Shown here: positions 8,003 through 15,194 of the stretch, in pieces
Layout: every line of letters starts with the position of its first letter
How positions within the stretch are numbered: position 1 is the first letter of the stretch
Position numbers and translations under genes: made by a program
Assembly: GCF_014656295.1 (NCBI RefSeq)
Contig: NZ_BNCD01000007.1
Location: 1 to 64,000 of the forward strand
DNA length: 64,000 nt
Direction: 5' to 3'
Origin: Streptomyces sulfonofaciens
Lineage (GTDB): Bacteria; Actinomycetota; Actinomycetes; Streptomycetales; Streptomycetaceae
Notes under the pieces: generated by a model
The model's input: the letters and a program-made list of their open reading frames with translations, nothing else
Database searches by the model: none
What the model was told of the DNA's origin: nothing

Positions 8003-9433
8003 TCACCGTATCCGGCTCACGCGCTCCCGCAGCCAGAACGGTCTGCCGCCGCGCAGGCGGGGGAAGCGGCGCAGGTCCTCGCGGTACTGGCGCCGGGTCG
8101 GCGGCCGCTGCCAGGTGGGCGGCACGAGGTCGTGCCCGTCGCGGAAGGTGACGCGCCAGGGCCGTGCGCCGGGGTCCGCGCGCCGGGTGGCCGGCTCCTC
8201 GTCGACGGTCAGGGTCTGGACGTACGGCGCTCCTTCCCCGGCGCGGTAGGCCGCCTCGCGCAGCCGCCACAGGGCCGCGAGCTCGGGGAAGCCGGTGAGC
8301 TGGAGGACGGTGTGCTGTGGGTCCTGGGGCGCCTCGCCGACCGGGTCCCAGCGGCGGGCTGCGGGCGGGTCCACCTCGAGCTGGACCTCCTGGTGGCCCA
8401 GGACGGCGCGGTGCTCCAGCAGCAGTGTCCGCCACGGGCCGGGCGCACAGGCCACCGCGGCTGCCGCGATCCGGTCCTTCAGGGCGCGCTCCTCCTCGTC
8501 CGGGAGCGGCCGCTCGTGGGCCCGCATCGCGCGCAGCCGCTCCGGGCGGGGCTTCCTGCCCGGGAGCATGCCGCGGTCGCCGCTGTAGGAGAACGGGACC
8601 ACCAGGAACCGGACGGTGAGCGCGGTGAACCGGTCGCTGTTGTAGTACGTGCAGGCGATCACCCAGAACTCGAACGCGAAGGACACGTCGGCGGCCGTCC
8701 GGGCGAACTTCACGGGGCTGTGGTCCGCGAGCCATGCGCCGAGGGTGTTCTCCCTGCCCAGCGCGGCGGCCAGCAGCCACTGGAGGACCCCTTCCACGGC
8801 CAGGACGGCGACGAACCAGAGGACACAGGTGACGACGGCGAGGGGCGCGCCGAGCCAGGCCGGGGCCCGTTGCGTCCAGTAGCCGTAGGTGTGGCTGGGC
8901 ACCCAGGTCAGGGCGGTCTCGACGGCACCGGGGAGCAGGGTCGCGTAGCCGGCGAGGATCGCGAAGGCGGCGGTGTTGAGCAGATGGCGCAGGATGCTGA
9001 GGGGGTTTCGGGTGAAGGGCCACTCGGGGCGGAAGCCCACCATGGCGCTGCCGCACTGGACCAGCAGGGCGAGCACTGCCCCGGCCACCGAGAACAGGGC
9101 GACGCCAGCATGGAAACCGGGATGTTCCTGGAGGCGTGAGGAGATGAAGTAACCGACGAATCCGGAGGCGGCGCACCGGGCGAGCCAGGCCGCGGAGATC
9201 AGCAGCCGACCGGCCGTCACCGTGGCCGCGGAGCGTGGCACCGCCTGGTCGGGCGGGGGCCGCATGGGGGGCCAGGCCAGCAGCAGGATCGAGGTCACGA
9301 TCAGGGCGATGGCGAGCGAGAGGTGCGCTCTGCCCTGGCCGTGCACGTCGCCGAACGCCGAGTAGATGCCCAGTGCGATCAGGGCGAGCACGCCGAGGAC
9401 GAACGCTGCGCCGCGTGCCCCCCGCCCCGACAT
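8003..9433 (-). CDS. Membrane protein of unknown function
   Basis: Not recognised. The 476 residues split into a membrane half (about residues 1-215, some six hydrophobic helices) and a soluble C-terminal half (about 240-476) rich in charged residues with RPERLRAMRAHERPLPDEEERALKD-like helices and a final WRVTFRDGH...W segment. No catalytic motif was seen. Start ATG 9433 is directly preceded by GAGGGG with almost no spacer, so the true start could differ by a few codons. It lies downstream of rsbN on the same strand, separated by a terminator-like hairpin. Confidence 0.65.
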   Translation of the reverse strand: MSGRGARGAAFVLGVLALIALGIYSAFGDVHGQGRAHLSLAIALIVTSILLLAWPPMRPPPDQAVPRSAATVTAGRLLISAAWLARCAASGFVGYFISSRLQEHPGFHAGVALFSVAGAVLALLVQCGSAMVGFRPEWPFTRNPLSILRHLLNTAAFAILAGYATLLPGAVETALTWVPSHTYGYWTQRAPAWLGAPLAVVTCVLWFVAVLAVEGVLQWLLAAALGRENTLGAWLADHSPVKFARTAADVSFAFEFWVIACTYYNSDRFTALTVRFLVVPFSYSGDRGMLPGRKPRPERLRAMRAHERPLPDEEERALKDRIAAAAVACAPGPWRTLLLEHRAVLGHQEVQLEVDPPAARRWDPVGEAPQDPQHTVLQLTGFPELAALWRLREAAYRAGEGAPYVQTLTVDEEPATRRADPGARPWRVTFRDGHDLVPPTWQRPPTRRQYREDLRRFPRLRGGRPFWLRERVSRIR

Positions 9434-9512
9434 CCCCTCATGGTAACGCCACCCCGGGCCGACGGACTTGGAGTTGCGGAGGGGATCGGGGGCCGGACGA
9501 GGCGGGACGCGC

Positions 9513-9546
9513 CGGGGCCACCGCCCTCTGGTGGACGGTGGCCCCG
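9513..9546 (-). terminator. Terminator downstream of rsbN
   Basis: Perfect 11-bp stem CGGGGCCACCG/CGGTGGCCCCG (9513-9523, 9536-9546) with a 12-base loop, 35 bases past the rsbN stop codon. It probably ends the rsbN transcript before the membrane-protein gene. Confidence 0.7.
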
Positions 9547-9580
9547 TGCCGTGCCGGGCGCCGGTGCGCACCGGGTCCGG

Positions 9581-10798
9581 TTACTTCTCCTGGCCGCCCT
9601 GGCCGTCGATGCCGAGCCCCAGGACTCCGGGGAGGAGGGGCGGCAGGGTGATGTCGGGCTCGGGCGTGGTGCTCCTGCCGCCCTTGGCCGAGGGGCTCGG
9701 GGGGTCGATGTCGCCGGTCGGCGGGGTGAGGATGCCGCCGGGGGAGCTGCCGAGGATGCCGCCGCCGGTGCCGGACCCCGAGGTGGACGGCTCGGGGCCA
9801 CTGGTGCGGTCCCGGTCGCCGCTCCTGGAACCGCCGGGCGTCGAGGGCTCGGGGTTGCCCGAGCCGGACGGGCCGCCGGAGCCCTGGCCGCCGGAGGGCC
9901 GCCGCGAGCCGGGGCCCTGGGTGGGGGTGCGCGGCAGCAGCGGGCGGAGCGGGTCCACTTCCTGGTCTATGGCGTCGAAGACCGAGGTGACCTGGTCGCG
10001 GACGTCGCCGAGCTGGACGGGAAGCTTGTCGCGCAGGGCGGTCCAGCTATCGCGGTGCGACTGGGAGAACGAGGACAGGGCCTGGATGGGCGCCAGCGAG
10101 CCGTCGCGCCGGTAGGCGGCGAAGAGCAGGCGGTGGCCTTCGGAGGCGTCGTGCCGCATGCCGGACAGGGCGTGCCTGACCTCCGAGACGGACTCCGTGT
10201 CGAGGGGGCCCGAGCGGCCTCGCTCCATGAGCCTGCGGGCCTCGTTCAGCCGGGTGGATGCCTGGCCGAGGTAGATCTCGCCTCGGGTGGAGTCGCTGTC
10301 GGCGAGGCCGAGCCTGACGTCCTCCATGCCGCGCTTGAGGCCGTAGAGGGAGTCGCCGGGGAGCGCGTCGGTGCTGGCCGCGGCGACGCCGCCGAAGGCT
10401 CCCGCGGCCACCCCTACGGTGAGCCCGCCCGCGGCGAGCCCCTTGGTGAGGCGGGTCCGGGGGCGCAGCCCGCGCAGCGGCCTGGCCCGGTGGGACTTCC
10501 GCCCGGCGGAGCGCTGCTCGGGAACGGCGGGGTCGGTGGCCTCGCCCGGGGCCGTGCCGCCGTGCTCCAGGGCCTCCATGGCGGCGACGAGCCGTGCGCG
10601 CTGGACGGCCTTGACGTCGCGCTCCAGCTCCGGCCTCGGCAGGTCGGCGAGACTGCCGGCCAGGGCCAACATGCAGCTCTGCTCGGTGCGTTCGCCCGGC
10701 TCTTCGGGGCGCTCGGCAGCGGTGCCCCGGGCGGATCGCTCCTCCAGGGCCTGGGCGAAGGCGTTCGCCCGCCGGTGTGCCGATACGTTCGCGATCAC
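9581..10798 (-). CDS. rsbN: Anti-sigma factor RsbN (DUF5667, single-pass membrane protein)
   Basis: A 405-residue protein next to bldN, as in other streptomycetes. Residues 1-116 are the cytosolic part that in RsbN holds sigma-BldN. One membrane helix covers about 117-141 (LTKGLAAGGLTVGVAAGAFGG). An extracellular DUF5667 domain follows (TDALPGDSLYGLKRGMEDVRL..., 143-255), then a Gly/Ser/Pro-rich tail. In S. venezuelae RsbN restrains BldN and so delays aerial-hypha gene expression. Start: GTG 10798 with AGGAGG 8 bases upstream; the GTG 9 bases earlier overlaps that ribosome site and is unlikely. A sigma-BldN-type promoter lies about 130 bases upstream, giving negative feedback. Confidence 0.88.
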   Translation of the reverse strand: MIANVSAHRRANAFAQALEERSARGTAAERPEEPGERTEQSCMLALAGSLADLPRPELERDVKAVQRARLVAAMEALEHGGTAPGEATDPAVPEQRSAGRKSHRARPLRGLRPRTRLTKGLAAGGLTVGVAAGAFGGVAAASTDALPGDSLYGLKRGMEDVRLGLADSDSTRGEIYLGQASTRLNEARRLMERGRSGPLDTESVSEVRHALSGMRHDASEGHRLLFAAYRRDGSLAPIQALSSFSQSHRDSWTALRDKLPVQLGDVRDQVTSVFDAIDQEVDPLRPLLPRTPTQGPGSRRPSGGQGSGGPSGSGNPEPSTPGGSRSGDRDRTSGPEPSTSGSGTGGGILGSSPGGILTPPTGDIDPPSPSAKGGRSTTPEPDITLPPLLPGVLGLGIDGQGGQEK

Positions 10799-10928
10799 TG
10801 GCGGCACCTCCTCTCGTCATGACGGTCGACTCCCCAGGGGGTCCTGGGGGTTGCAGCGCCCGACCAGGCTCACACGATCGAGTGAGCCTGGGCAGAGGGC
10901 GTGCAACCGCAGGGAGCCTGCATCTCGC

Positions 10929-10957
10929 ACAACGAGTGGCGCGGCACATGGGTTACG
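10929..10957 (-). promoter_or_regulatory. Candidate sigma-BldN promoter for rsbN
   Basis: On the minus strand: CGTAAC (10957-10952), 17 bases, CGTTGT (10934-10929). The reported BldN promoter consensus is CGTAAC-N16-CGTTGA, so the -35 is perfect and the -10 has one change, with a spacer one base longer. It would give a leader of roughly 120 bases before the GTG at 10798. Known biology agrees: rsbN is itself BldN-dependent in S. venezuelae. Confidence 0.65.
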
Positions 10958-11256
10958 GACGAAAGATGATCGGATCGTGCCGCCAAGTGTCTTTCACCGT
11001 AAGTGAATTGGCAATTGCTCTCCGTGTGAGCGGTTTCCGTCCGTACCGGGTGGGAGGCGGTGGGTGACGGGAGGGCGGGTGCCCGGGCGGCCTCGGTGGG
11101 AGGCTGGGCCGTGCGGGGACGGTGGCGGTGATGAGGGTGATGAGGGTGATGAGGGTCGTGAGAGTGGTGGGGGCGGAGAGGGTGGTGGGCTTGGCGGGGG
11201 TGCCGGGTGCTGTGGGGTGGTCTGCCCCGGGCGCCGCGGGGACCGGGTGGGGCGGC
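10958..11256. other. Intergenic stretch between bldN and the rsbN promoter
   Basis: No gene seen. It contains three tandem copies of the 9-mer ATGAGGGTG (11131-11157, last copy ending in C) inside a G-rich tract on the plus strand. No clear terminator hairpin was found for bldN. Confidence 0.5.
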
Positions 11257-12081
11257 TCAGCGGGCGTCGTCGGGGAGGAGGCGGGCGAGGGTGCGGACCG
11301 CGCGGTACTGGAGGGTCTTGATGGCGCCTTCGTTCTTCCCCATGACGCGGGCCGTCTCGGCGACGGAGAGGCCCTGGAGGAAGCGCAGGGTCACGCACTC
11401 CTGCTGCTGGGGGTTGAGACGGCGCACCGCGTCGAGCAGGGCGGCGTTGGACAGGGATTCGAGGACGGAGTCCTCGGGGCTGCGCTCGACCTCGTTGGCG
11501 TCGAGCATCTCGCCGGTGGTGACTTCCAGGCGGAAGCGGCTGGACTTGAAGTGGTCGGCGACCAGGTTGCGGGCGATGGTGACGAGCCAGGCGCCGAAGT
11601 CGCGGCCCTGCCAGGTGAAGGTGCCGATGCGGCGCAGTGCGCGCAGAAAGGTCTCGCTGGTCAGGTCCTCGGCGGTGGCCTTGCCGCCGACGCGGTAGTA
11701 GATGTAGCGGTAGACGGTGTCGCTGTACTGGTCGTAGAGGCGCCCGAACGCCTCGGCCTCGCCGGCCTGGGCGCGCTCGACCAGCTCCATCATCCGGGCG
11801 CTGTCGCTGTCGGCGGCCGGGCGCCGCGTGGTGGTGGGGGCGGCGGCCTGGGTGGCACGGCCTCGGCGGCCGACGGCCGCGCTGCCGTCGGCCAGGGCGT
11901 AGCACGGCCCGGTGGGCCCGGTGGGGTGGGGCGCGGTACGGGTGGGGGCGGCGGGCACGGCGTACGCGGTGGGGGCGGCGTACGCCGTGCGGACGGTGGG
12001 GACGAAGCCGCGCAGACAGTCGAGGACTGTGTCGCGCAGCGTAGCCAGGCCCGAGGCGTCAACCCCGACGTGTGGGTACAC
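11257..12081 (-). CDS. bldN: RNA polymerase ECF sigma factor BldN
   Basis: A 274-residue ECF sigma factor of the developmental BldN type. Region 2 spans about residues 97-180 (FGRLYDQYSDTVYRYIYYRV, DLTSETFLRALRRI, AWLVTIARNL) and region 4 about 208-268 (LNPQQQECVTLRFLQGLSV, AETARVMGKNEGAIKTLQYRA). Ahead of region 2 is an Ala/Pro/Thr-rich extension of about 95 residues starting MYPHVGVDASGLATLRDT. In S. coelicolor the equivalent pro-sequence is cut off to give mature sigma-BldN. Start GTG 12081 with GGGAG 5 bases upstream. It directs bldM, chaplin and rodlin transcription in streptomycetes and is held by RsbN, encoded downstream on the same strand. Confidence 0.95.
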   Translation of the reverse strand: MYPHVGVDASGLATLRDTVLDCLRGFVPTVRTAYAAPTAYAVPAAPTRTAPHPTGPTGPCYALADGSAAVGRRGRATQAAAPTTTRRPAADSDSARMMELVERAQAGEAEAFGRLYDQYSDTVYRYIYYRVGGKATAEDLTSETFLRALRRIGTFTWQGRDFGAWLVTIARNLVADHFKSSRFRLEVTTGEMLDANEVERSPEDSVLESLSNAALLDAVRRLNPQQQECVTLRFLQGLSVAETARVMGKNEGAIKTLQYRAVRTLARLLPDDAR

Positions 12082-12614
12082 AAGACTCCCAGAGGCAGAG
12101 CTTCCATCACGTGCAGTACGGGACCATTCACCCGTCGTGGCGACGCGTGGGTACCGGTATTCGTCTGAGGAGAATAACGCTTCGTACAGGCAGCACTACA
12201 CCCAGTTGCTCAAAGTATCGGTTCCGTCGCTTCTGTTATCGATCGACGACCGTTTAAGTAGCAATCGGTGACCGAATGTTGATCGTTTTGGTTCAGGTTC
12301 GGTCTGGTTCCGAGGTGTGTTGTGGTCGAGTGGTACCAACGCGACTGGCGGGGGGCGTGCGGGGGTGAAGCAGCAAGATTGCGGCGTGTCCGTGCTTGTG
12401 TCGGATTGTGTGCCCTTGCGCCGTACGGACGCATGCGGCCGCCCCGGTGTTGGGCCGAACGGAGCGGGCGCTTGTACTCCGTACGGACGCCGGGTGCGGG
12501 GTGCACGGAGCGTGAACACCGCTCCGCCCCGTCGGCCTGCGGCCCCCTTCAGCCCGGGCTCCGCCCGCCTTCGGGCCGTCCGCCGGGGAGCCCCGCCCGT
12601 ACCGCGTACCGCTT
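12082..12614. other. bldN upstream region, no gene seen
   Basis: The 533 bases before bldN contain a locally AT-richer section (about 12150-12320) that probably holds the developmental promoter(s). No open frame with convincing start, codon use or family match was found on either strand. No BldD box of the AGTGA-N-TCACC or palindromic type was found by eye. Confidence 0.5.
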
Positions 12615-12632
12615 CCCCGGCCCCTGCCGGGG
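12615..12632 (-). terminator. Hairpin after the HAD-IB phosphatase gene
   Basis: CCCCGGC/GCCGGGG, 7-bp stem with a 4-base loop, 6 bases after the stop codon of the minus-strand phosphatase gene. A plausible terminator separating it from bldN. Confidence 0.5.
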
Positions 12633-12638
12633 TGCGGT

Positions 12639-13550
12639 TCAGTGGCGGCGGCGGGAGAGGGCGATGGCGGCGGCCGTGCCGCCCGCCACCGCGCCCACGC
12701 CCGCGGCCGCGGGGATGCCGACCTTCGCTGCCTTGCGGGCCGTGCGGTAGTCGCGCAGCCGCCAGTCGTGTTCGCGGGCGTGTCTGCGCAGCTTGCCGTC
12801 GGGGTTGATGGCGTGCGGGTGGCCGACGAGGGAGAGCATCGGGATGTCGTTGTGCGAGTCGCTGTAGGCGGCGCAGCGCGACAGGTCCAGTGACTCGGCG
12901 ACGGCGAGCGCCCGCACCGCCTCGGCCTTGGCGGGGCCGTGCAGCGGCTCGCCGACCAGCTTGCCGGTGTACACGCCGTCGACGGACTCGGCGACGGTGC
13001 CGAGCGCTCCGGTCAGGCCGAGCCTGCGGGCGATGATGGTGGCCGTCTCCACCGGCGCGGCGGTGACCAGCCACACCCGCTGCCCCGCGTCCAGGTGGGC
13101 CTGCGCGAGCGCGCGCGTGCCGGGCCAGATCCGCCCGGCAAGGTACTCGTCGTAGATCTCCTCGCCGATGGACATCAGCTCGGCGACCCGGTGCCCCTTG
13201 ACGATCGAGAGGGCGGACTCCCGGACGTCCTGCATATGCTCCGGATCCTCGACCCCGGCCACCCGGAACCACGCCTGCTGCCAGGCGAACCGGGCCAGTT
13301 CGCGCCGCTGGAAGAACTTCCGCTTGTACAGGCCGCGACCGAAGTGGAAGAGCGCGGCGCCCTGCATCACGGTGTTGTCCAGGTCGAAGAAGGCGGCGGC
13401 CCGTTCGTCGCCGGCGACGGGGAAGGGCGCCGCGGTGTCCTCCTGTTCCCGGGAGGACTTGCGCGCTGCCTCGGCCGAGGCCTCGCCGGCGAGCACGCTC
13501 CGCGCGGTGGCGGGGCGCCTGCGGTGGGGGAGCCATCCTAGAGCGGACAT
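12639..13550 (-). CDS. HAD-IB family phosphatase (SerB1-like)
   Basis: A 303-residue protein with HAD motif I FFDLDNTVMQG (about residues 54-64, DLD catalytic pair), motif II VTAAP, and motif IV AAYSDSHNDIPML (about 240-250), typical of the HAD-IB/phosphoserine-phosphatase-like group. A single hydrophobic helix near the C-terminus (GIPAAAGVGAVAGGTAAAIAL) suggests membrane anchoring. The mycobacterial counterpart in the same neighbourhood is Rv0505c (serB1). The substrate is not established; phosphoserine or a phosphorylated lipid are family possibilities. ATG 13550 chosen (MSALGWLPHRRR). It is divergent from the glutaredoxin-like gene. Confidence 0.8.
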   Translation of the reverse strand: MSALGWLPHRRRPATARSVLAGEASAEAARKSSREQEDTAAPFPVAGDERAAAFFDLDNTVMQGAALFHFGRGLYKRKFFQRRELARFAWQQAWFRVAGVEDPEHMQDVRESALSIVKGHRVAELMSIGEEIYDEYLAGRIWPGTRALAQAHLDAGQRVWLVTAAPVETATIIARRLGLTGALGTVAESVDGVYTGKLVGEPLHGPAKAEAVRALAVAESLDLSRCAAYSDSHNDIPMLSLVGHPHAINPDGKLRRHAREHDWRLRDYRTARKAAKVGIPAAAGVGAVAGGTAAAIALSRRRH

Positions 13551-13661
13551 GACGTGAGCATAGCCAGTTCGCGCGGCGCTCCGGAGACGGCCGGATCCGG
13601 GGTGCGTGAACTCTCCGCGACGAAACGTCGAATGCGTGCGCGGTGGGGTCAGAATGGAACC

Positions 13662-13940
13662 ATGAGCCCCATGTTCCGGCGACCCGGGAAGAAGCCCCCC
13701 GAGGAGCGGGTCGTCACGCTGGTACGCAAGCCCGGCTGTCATCTGTGCGATGACGCGCAGGCGGTGGTCGAGAAGGTCTGCGCCGAGCTCGGGGCCACTT
13801 GGGAGCAGCGCGACATCACCCAGGACGAGGAGCTGCACCGCCGGTACTGGGAGCAGATCCCGGTCGTGCTGGTGGACGGCGCGCAGCACGACTTCTGGCG
13901 GGTCGACCCGGACCGGCTGCGCCGCGCGCTCACCACGTAG
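13662..13940 (+). CDS. Glutaredoxin/thioredoxin-fold family protein
   Basis: A 92-residue protein with the redox motif KPGCHLCDD (CxxC at about residues 25-28), a cis-proline segment (EQIPVVLVDG) and an ending typical of glutaredoxin-like DUF836 proteins. It probably works in the cytoplasm as a small dithiol reductant. Its conserved position just before the rex/hem genes (Rv0508 type in mycobacteria) hints at a link with redox or haem metabolism, but its partner is unknown. Start ATG 13662; a second ATG three codons on (13671) is possible. Confidence 0.8.
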   Translation: MSPMFRRPGKKPPEERVVTLVRKPGCHLCDDAQAVVEKVCAELGATWEQRDITQDEELHRRYWEQIPVVLVDGAQHDFWRVDPDRLRRALTT

Positions 13941-14242
13941 GCGGTGCGTCTCGGTTCGCGGCGTCCCGTACCGCGGCGTCTCGTATCGCGGACAGTGTTG
14001 ACGCATCGCGGACAAGCGCTGACCTGCGTCGTGATGGAACAGTCACGGTACGAGGGCGTACGACGGCCCGGAAGCCGCTTACGATCGAAGGCGGTCTGAT
14101 CTCGGGGGCGAGGATCGTGAGGAGTGTGTACGGCTTTGCCCCCATCAGTTGAGGAACGAAGCCGCCCGGGTGGCGGTTTCCCGCGCCCGTCCCGAGGGCG
14201 CGTGACCCCGGTCACGTTGGCCGGGCAATTCGGACACAATCT
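13941..14242. other. Intergenic region before the rex operator
   Basis: No gene identified. It contains two degenerate copies of CGGTTCGCGGCGTC/CGTATCGCGG-type sequence near 13950-14010 and otherwise nothing recognisable. The promoter of the rex-hem operon is expected near its 3' end. Confidence 0.4.
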
Positions 14243-14260
14243 TTGTGCACGCGTTCACAA
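14243..14260. promoter_or_regulatory. Rex operator (ROP site) of the rex-hemACD operon
   Basis: TTGTGCACGCGTTCACAA, an 18-bp palindrome with one mismatched pair. It corresponds to the Rex consensus TGTGAACGCGTTCACA with a single change. It sits 77 bases before the rex start codon. Rex binds it when NADH is low and releases it when NADH/NAD+ rises, so the site gives redox control and autoregulation of rex-hemACD. Confidence 0.95.
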
Positions 14261-14336
14261 AGACATAGCCTGCATACGACGGGGCGGTCCTGGGACGTAT
14301 GACCGCCCACAGCCCCGCTCTACCCGCAGGAGCATC

Positions 14337-15194
14337 GTGGCAACAGGCCGAACGCACCGACCGGCGACCCGCAGCCGAGGGATTCCCGAGGCCACCGTCG
14401 CCAGGCTTCCGCTGTACCTGAGGGCGCTCACCGCACTGTCGGAGCGCTCGGTTCCCACGGTCTCCTCCGAGGAGCTGGCGGCCGCCGCCGGCGTCAACTC
14501 CGCCAAGCTGCGCAAGGACTTCTCCTACCTCGGCTCCTACGGGACGCGCGGTGTCGGCTACGACGTCGAGTACCTCGTCTACCAGATCTCCCGCGAGCTC
14601 GGCCTCACCCAGGACTGGCCGGTTGTCATCGTCGGCATCGGAAACCTCGGCGCGGCCCTCGCGAACTACGGCGGATTCGCCTCCCGCGGCTTCCGGGTCG
14701 CCGCACTGATCGACGCCGATCCGGCGATGGCCGGCAAGCCGGTCGCGGGCATCCCGGTGCAGCACACCGACCAGCTCGAAACGATCATTCACGACAGCGG
14801 GGTGTCCATCGGCGTGATCGCCACCCCGGCCGGTGCGGCCCAGCAGGTGTGCGACCGGCTGGTGGCCGCGGGCGTGACCTCCATCCTGAACTTCGCGCCG
14901 ACGGTCCTGTCCGTGCCGGACGGCGTCGACGTCCGCAAGGTCGACCTCTCCATCGAGTTGCAGATCCTCGCCTTCCACGAGCAGCGCAAGAACGGCGAGG
15001 AGCGCGACGAGCGCGCGGACCGGGACGAGCGCCCGCCGCGGGACACCGGCCAGGCCGTGGCCGCAACCGTCGCACCGGCCGCGGAGGCCGCGGGGCCCGG
15101 TGCGAACGCCGCACAGGGCCCGGTGGCCGGGGCGGTGCCGGGAGCGAGCCCGAAGGGGCCCGACGGGGACGTCCCCGCCGTGATGCCGGCATGA
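14337..15194 (+). CDS. rex: Redox-sensing transcriptional repressor Rex
   Basis: A 285-residue Rex. The N-terminal winged helix (about residues 20-90) has EATVARLPLYLRAL, VSSEELAAAAGVNSAKLRKD and FSYLGSYGTRGVGYDV. A Rossmann domain follows with VGIGNLGAALANY (about 99-111) for NAD(H), then the domain-swap helix ending IELQILAFHEQ. The C-terminal tail after about residue 220 is an Ala/Gly/Pro-rich extension longer than in most Rex proteins. Start GTG 14337 with AGGAG 6 bases upstream. Its stop overlaps the hemA start by ATGA, so the two are translationally coupled. It represses its own operon through the site at 14243. Confidence 0.95.
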   Translation: MATGRTHRPATRSRGIPEATVARLPLYLRALTALSERSVPTVSSEELAAAAGVNSAKLRKDFSYLGSYGTRGVGYDVEYLVYQISRELGLTQDWPVVIVGIGNLGAALANYGGFASRGFRVAALIDADPAMAGKPVAGIPVQHTDQLETIIHDSGVSIGVIATPAGAAQQVCDRLVAAGVTSILNFAPTVLSVPDGVDVRKVDLSIELQILAFHEQRKNGEERDERADRDERPPRDTGQAVAATVAPAAEAAGPGANAAQGPVAGAVPGASPKGPDGDVPAVMPA

